A DNA stretch of 64,000 nucleotides from Chloroflexota bacterium. Lineage in GTDB: Bacteria > Chloroflexota > Dehalococcoidia > Lucifugimonadales > UBA3495. The notes below the pieces were generated by a model that saw only the letters and a program-made list of their open reading frames with translations, was not told where the DNA came from and did not search any database. Numbering within the stretch: the stretch's first letter is position 1; each line of letters starts with the position of its first letter. Positions 61,024 to 64,000 of the stretch are shown in pieces. The translations under genes and the position numbers were made by a program. The stretch lies in NCBI GenBank assembly GCA_009840165.1, contig VXOG01000098.1, positions 62,001 through 126,000 on the forward strand, read 5' to 3'.

Positions 61024-62394
61024 CTAAACTCGTATCACACCAACCAGATCTCCGTCCTTTTCCTCGATGGAGATTTCGGTCCCGAAGGGGCGGGAAACGT
61101 CCTGGAGCCACCGCAGGGTTTCGCGGGCGATGGGTTCTTCGGCCAGCACCGGGCGGCCACGTTGCGGTATGGGGCGTCCGAAGCCCATATCGATGGGGTG
61201 CAGGATGACCTCTTTCAGGTCGCCGCCGGCATAGTTGCACACCGCCACCACGCTCTGCCAGAACACCGGGTCGGCGGCGAAGGCGCGGGTGCCACTGCCG
61301 GAGCGGGTGTCCAGGTAGTCGCCGGGGGTGCTGTTGAAGTCCAGCCCGAAGCGGCGGTAGGACTCGTGGGGCAGCCATAGGACGCTCTCGTTCTGGAAGA
61401 TGAAGTTGCCCAGGCTGTAGAAGATGGGCCGGTTTTTGTAAATCTCGATGCCGCGCAGGAAGTGGGGGCCGTGGCCGACGAAGGCGGCGCAGCCCTGGTC
61501 GATAGTCCAGCGGGCGAAGTCCACCAGGAAGTGGGGCGGCGACAGGCGCGAATGGCCGTGGAAGTCGCCGTCCGGCCCGCTCTCGTGACAGTGGACACCA
61601 TAGACCTGCCAGTCCGACTGTGTCTGCGCTCCCCGAATCCAGTTGCCGATACCCAGGCGGTCATCCTCGTTCAGAGCGGTGCGGACGGCGAATGTTTCGT
61701 CCAGAATGAACTTGTGGTCCAGGAACTCGACCTCGTTGTCGACGTCGGTTTCCTTGCTGTCGCCGCGGAATCCGAAGTGTTCCATGAACGCGTGCTCTTC
61801 TTCGTAGCCCAGCTCCAGGTTGGCTTTGCGCAGGGCGTCGAACACGTCCTGTTGCACGTGGTGCGCGATGTCGTGGCGCAGGGCGTTGACACCCGGTCGG
61901 CCGGCGAAATCGGGCCGTCCCGGGCCGGCTCGCGAAGTGTCGCTGAAGGTGCTGGTGGCGCTCATCACCGCCACCCGGCCTCGCGCCGAATCGACGTAGG
62001 CGGGGGAGCGGGCCTCATCCAGGTTGCGGCCGCCGCCGGCGTGCAGCAGGTCAGCCTCCCGGCAGTGTTCCAGGGTGGTCAGGAAGCCGCCCTCGGAAAA
62101 GTCGAAGGAGTGGTTGTTGGCGGTGGTCACGGCATTGATGCCCATCCACTTCAACTCGTCCAGGTTGCGGGGGTCGGAACGGGTGTAGGTGTTGCCGCTC
62201 CACTGCCAGGTGCTCTCGTAGTCGTGGAACAGCATCTCCAGGTTGACGAGGGACACGTCGGCGGCCCGGAGCAGGTCCACCAATTTGAGGAAGCGCGGCT
62301 CCTGGAAAGCCCGCATCCGTCGCGTAATCATGGCGTCGCCGCCCACGGCGATGGAGATATCGCGGCGCTCGGCATCGTAAATCGTGGTGGTCAT
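61024..62394 (-). CDS. CapA family protein (poly-gamma-glutamate synthesis-like)
   Basis: This 456-residue protein has the metallophosphatase-like CapA text: AVGGDAMITRRMRAF, VSLVNLEMLFHDYE, TTANNHSFDF, HGPHFLRGIEIYKNRPIFYS and LGNFIF. There is no signal peptide or membrane anchor, unlike B. subtilis CapA. ATG 62394 is used. The role may be peptide- or polymer-related hydrolysis. It lies between an IS30 relic and a Uma2 gene. Confidence 0.85.
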   Translation of the reverse strand: MTTTIYDAERRDISIAVGGDAMITRRMRAFQEPRFLKLVDLLRAADVSLVNLEMLFHDYESTWQWSGNTYTRSDPRNLDELKWMGINAVTTANNHSFDFSEGGFLTTLEHCREADLLHAGGGRNLDEARSPAYVDSARGRVAVMSATSTFSDTSRAGPGRPDFAGRPGVNALRHDIAHHVQQDVFDALRKANLELGYEEEHAFMEHFGFRGDSKETDVDNEVEFLDHKFILDETFAVRTALNEDDRLGIGNWIRGAQTQSDWQVYGVHCHESGPDGDFHGHSRLSPPHFLVDFARWTIDQGCAAFVGHGPHFLRGIEIYKNRPIFYSLGNFIFQNESVLWLPHESYRRFGLDFNSTPGDYLDTRSGSGTRAFAADPVFWQSVVAVCNYAGGDLKEVILHPIDMGFGRPIPQRGRPVLAEEPIARETLRWLQDVSRPFGTEISIEEKDGDLVGVIRV

Positions 62395-62444
62395 GTCGGC
62401 TCCTTGTTGCGTCGGGACAAGGGTGGGGAGGCTGAGGAACGTTA

Positions 62445-63209
62445 TCAGTCGTCTGGCTGGGAGAGCCGTGCTTCCAATTGTCGGACTCGCGCTTCGGCCT
62501 GCATCCGAGCGGCACGTTCGGCTTGGAGACGGGCTTCGGCAGTCTCGGCGCGGGCTTCGGCGATCTCGGCGCGGATCCGCAAGTCGGTATAGGTTACAAT
62601 GTGCCGCTCCGTGGCCGGGTCGTAAAATGCGAGTTCTCCACGCTCCCATCGCAGCAGCAGATTCAACGTCCGGCTGTATCCCTGCAATACATCCTGCGAC
62701 AACTCATCAATGTCCATGGGCATGTACATATCGCCCGCCAAGCGATCCCCGGCCAGCCGCGCCCCATGATATTCTCCTGTCTCGTCAAACCGCCAGTATT
62801 CCGGTATCAGCAGCTTGGCGTAATCCTCACGCTTCGCCCCAGTGTCCGTGTCTGCCGTGCTCCGCGAGGCTACCTCCAAGACAAAGTCCGGCGGCTTCCC
62901 CTGCTCCGAGATGATGTAACCGTTACTGGCCTCGTACAGATCCGGGAATACGTTAAAGGCAATGAGCAGGTCGGGATAACGGGCCAACTCCCGGAAAGTA
63001 CCCGGTTCCGCGATGATCCAGCGGTCAGCCCCCACCAGGGTAGTTTCGGGGTTGCCCAGGTGCTGGATGAGGTGGTGAGCGTGGCCGGTCCTAGTCAGTT
63101 GGTTGAACTGGGTCACTTCGTCGGGCTCGCGTTGGGGGATGTCGGGCAAACGGAAGCGGCCCGGAGACAGGGAGGTTCGGGTAGAGGGCTTGGAGGTGTG
63201 GGTAGTCAT
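62445..63209 (-). CDS. Uma2 family protein with C-terminal coiled coil
   Basis: This 254-residue protein has the Uma2 core (PDFVLEVASRSTADTDTGAK, then REDYAKLLIPEYWRFD). A C-terminal helix of about 50 residues rich in Ala, Glu and Arg repeats (EARAETAEARLQAERAAR) gives a coiled coil. This is longer than the Uma2 at 10394-10990. It is upstream of capA on the same strand. A TATAAT (63253-63258, minus strand) lies 43 bp from the start. Confidence 0.86.
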   Translation of the reverse strand: MTTHTSKPSTRTSLSPGRFRLPDIPQREPDEVTQFNQLTRTGHAHHLIQHLGNPETTLVGADRWIIAEPGTFRELARYPDLLIAFNVFPDLYEASNGYIISEQGKPPDFVLEVASRSTADTDTGAKREDYAKLLIPEYWRFDETGEYHGARLAGDRLAGDMYMPMDIDELSQDVLQGYSRTLNLLLRWERGELAFYDPATERHIVTYTDLRIRAEIAEARAETAEARLQAERAARMQAEARVRQLEARLSQPDD

Positions 63210-63314
63210 GGCGAACCTGAAAGGTGTCGTCCGCCTATGGCGGATGGGCCGCATTATACCAGCCTGCCTTGACCTGCCAGTGCTACAATACCTCTGGAAT
63301 GGGCATCATCTGGA

Positions 63315-64000
63315 ATGGGCATCATCGGCGAAATCCTAAATTCCGAACCAGCTCTGCCGCTCAGCGGTTACCGGGCGCTGGATATGTCCGGCCCGATGGG
63401 GGTCTATTGCGGCAAGCTGATGGCGGACATGGGCGCCGACGTGATCAAGGTCGAACCGCCGGGCGGCGACCTGATGCGGGAGATCGGCCCTTTCATCGAC
63501 GGCCGGCCCGGCCCCGACCGCAGCCTGTACTGGCTGCACTTCAACACCAACAAGCGCAGCGTAACGCTGGACATCAACAAGCCGGAAGGAGCGGCGGTTC
63601 TGCGCCGGCTTGCACGCGAGTCCGACATGCTGCTGGAGACCGGGCCACCCGGGTACATGGACTCGCTGGGGCTGGGATACGAGAGCCTGTCAGCAGACTC
63701 GCCCGGGCTGATTTACGCATCCATCACGCCGTTCGGGCAGACGGGGCCTTATCGAGACTTCAAAGGATCCGATCTGGTGGGCTTTGCCATGGGCGGGTAC
63801 ATGTACGTGACCGGTTGGCCTGATACCCCGCCCAACAAGTTATGGGGGTCGCAGGCTTATCACACAGCGTCGAACCGCGCCTACATCGCCATCCTGCTGG
63901 CCCTGTACCACCGCATGATGACGGGGCAGGGACAGTACATCGACGTGTCCATACAGGAGGCCGTGGCCGCCACCACCGAGCACGTCAATACGACCTACAA
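63315..64000 (+). CDS. CaiB/BaiF family CoA-transferase, N-terminal part (3' end outside window)
   Basis: This frame of 228 residues continues past the window end. It has the family texts LSGYRALDMSGPMGVYCGKL, MADMGADVIKVEPPGGD and NTNKRSVTLDI. Candidate Asp in GSDLVGFAMGG corresponds to the catalytic region of formyl-CoA transferase. Family III CoA-transferases move CoA between acids. ATG 63315 is chosen; an earlier ATG at 63299 is out of frame. Confidence 0.92.
   Translation, partial: MGIIGEILNSEPALPLSGYRALDMSGPMGVYCGKLMADMGADVIKVEPPGGDLMREIGPFIDGRPGPDRSLYWLHFNTNKRSVTLDINKPEGAAVLRRLARESDMLLETGPPGYMDSLGLGYESLSADSPGLIYASITPFGQTGPYRDFKGSDLVGFAMGGYMYVTGWPDTPPNKLWGSQAYHTASNRAYIAILLALYHRMMTGQGQYIDVSIQEAVAATTEHVNTTY

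Overview
The window is GC-rich, densely coded bacterial chromosome carrying the edge of a defence and mobile-element region and a long metabolic region. The gene content fits an uncultivated Chloroflexota (SAR202 or Dehalococcoidia-like) heterotroph. It includes many small oxidative and hydrolytic enzymes (a luciferase-like flavin oxidoreductase, MaoC hydratases, a GMC oxidoreductase, MmgE/PrpD, an M19 dipeptidase, CaiB/BaiF), Uma2 proteins, BNR-repeat proteins and many short palindromic intergenic repeats. This taxonomic reading is an inference from gene families; there is no rRNA or other phylogenetic marker beyond bS21.

Layout. 1-5548: type I restriction-modification locus (3' end of hsdR, then hsdS and hsdM), with a toxin-antitoxin cassette (RHH antitoxin/Doc, a lone HicB-like protein, an antitoxin/RelE-like pair) between hsdR and hsdS. 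5593-7256: SDR dehydrogenase and two hot-dog dehydratases. 7516-8533: an internally deleted ISAs1 element with both terminal inverted repeats, then a decayed HEPN-like gene. 8550-13130: SppA-like protease, MazG, Uma2, DUF1461 membrane protein, OGG1-type glycosylase, PIN protein. 13139-16226: cobQ-cobU-pduX cobalamin genes. 16315-18862: MFS transporter and triple-META lipoprotein. 18993-33360: mixed catabolic and housekeeping genes, two PaREP1-like paralogues, a DUF3467 protein with an unknown partner, a MetE-like protein, a two-domain nuclease, and a divergent luciferase-like oxidoreductase/arsM pair. 33413-37203: two ABC ATPases without a permease, bS21, FmdB-type zinc ribbon, phosphotriesterase-like hydrolase. 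37216-41208: a coiled-coil protein, retropepsin-like protease, DHA2 transporter and ThDP enzyme. 41182-43758: two toxin-antitoxin-like pairs around an amidase. 43862-50706: degradation cluster with a frameshifted dihydropyrimidinase-like gene, flavin monooxygenase, haloacetate dehalogenase-like hydrolase, MmgE/PrpD, M19 dipeptidase and FMN-binding protein. 50794-55895: BNR protein, VOC protein, tandem USP, a 36-residue membrane peptide and a CPA2 antiporter with a C-terminal CBS-like region. 56026-59733: thiC and a sodium:solute symporter behind a TPP riboswitch with its own terminator and promoter. 60459-64000: IS30 relic, CapA-like protein, Uma2, start of a CaiB/BaiF CoA-transferase.

The clearest regulatory signals are the TPP riboswitch on the minus strand near 59591-59680 and a 16-bp palindrome over the -35 box of the Doc module (971-986). 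At least four families of intergenic palindromes recur. One copy supplies the stop codons of two converging genes. Candidates for less-described biology are the toxin-antitoxin cassette inside the restriction locus, the PD-(D/E)XK/RNase H-like nuclease, the DUF3467 pair, the coiled-coil/retropepsin pair, the ABC ATPases without a permease, and the haloacetate dehalogenase homologue with an altered halide pocket. No CRISPR array, tRNA, rRNA, prophage or replication origin was seen.
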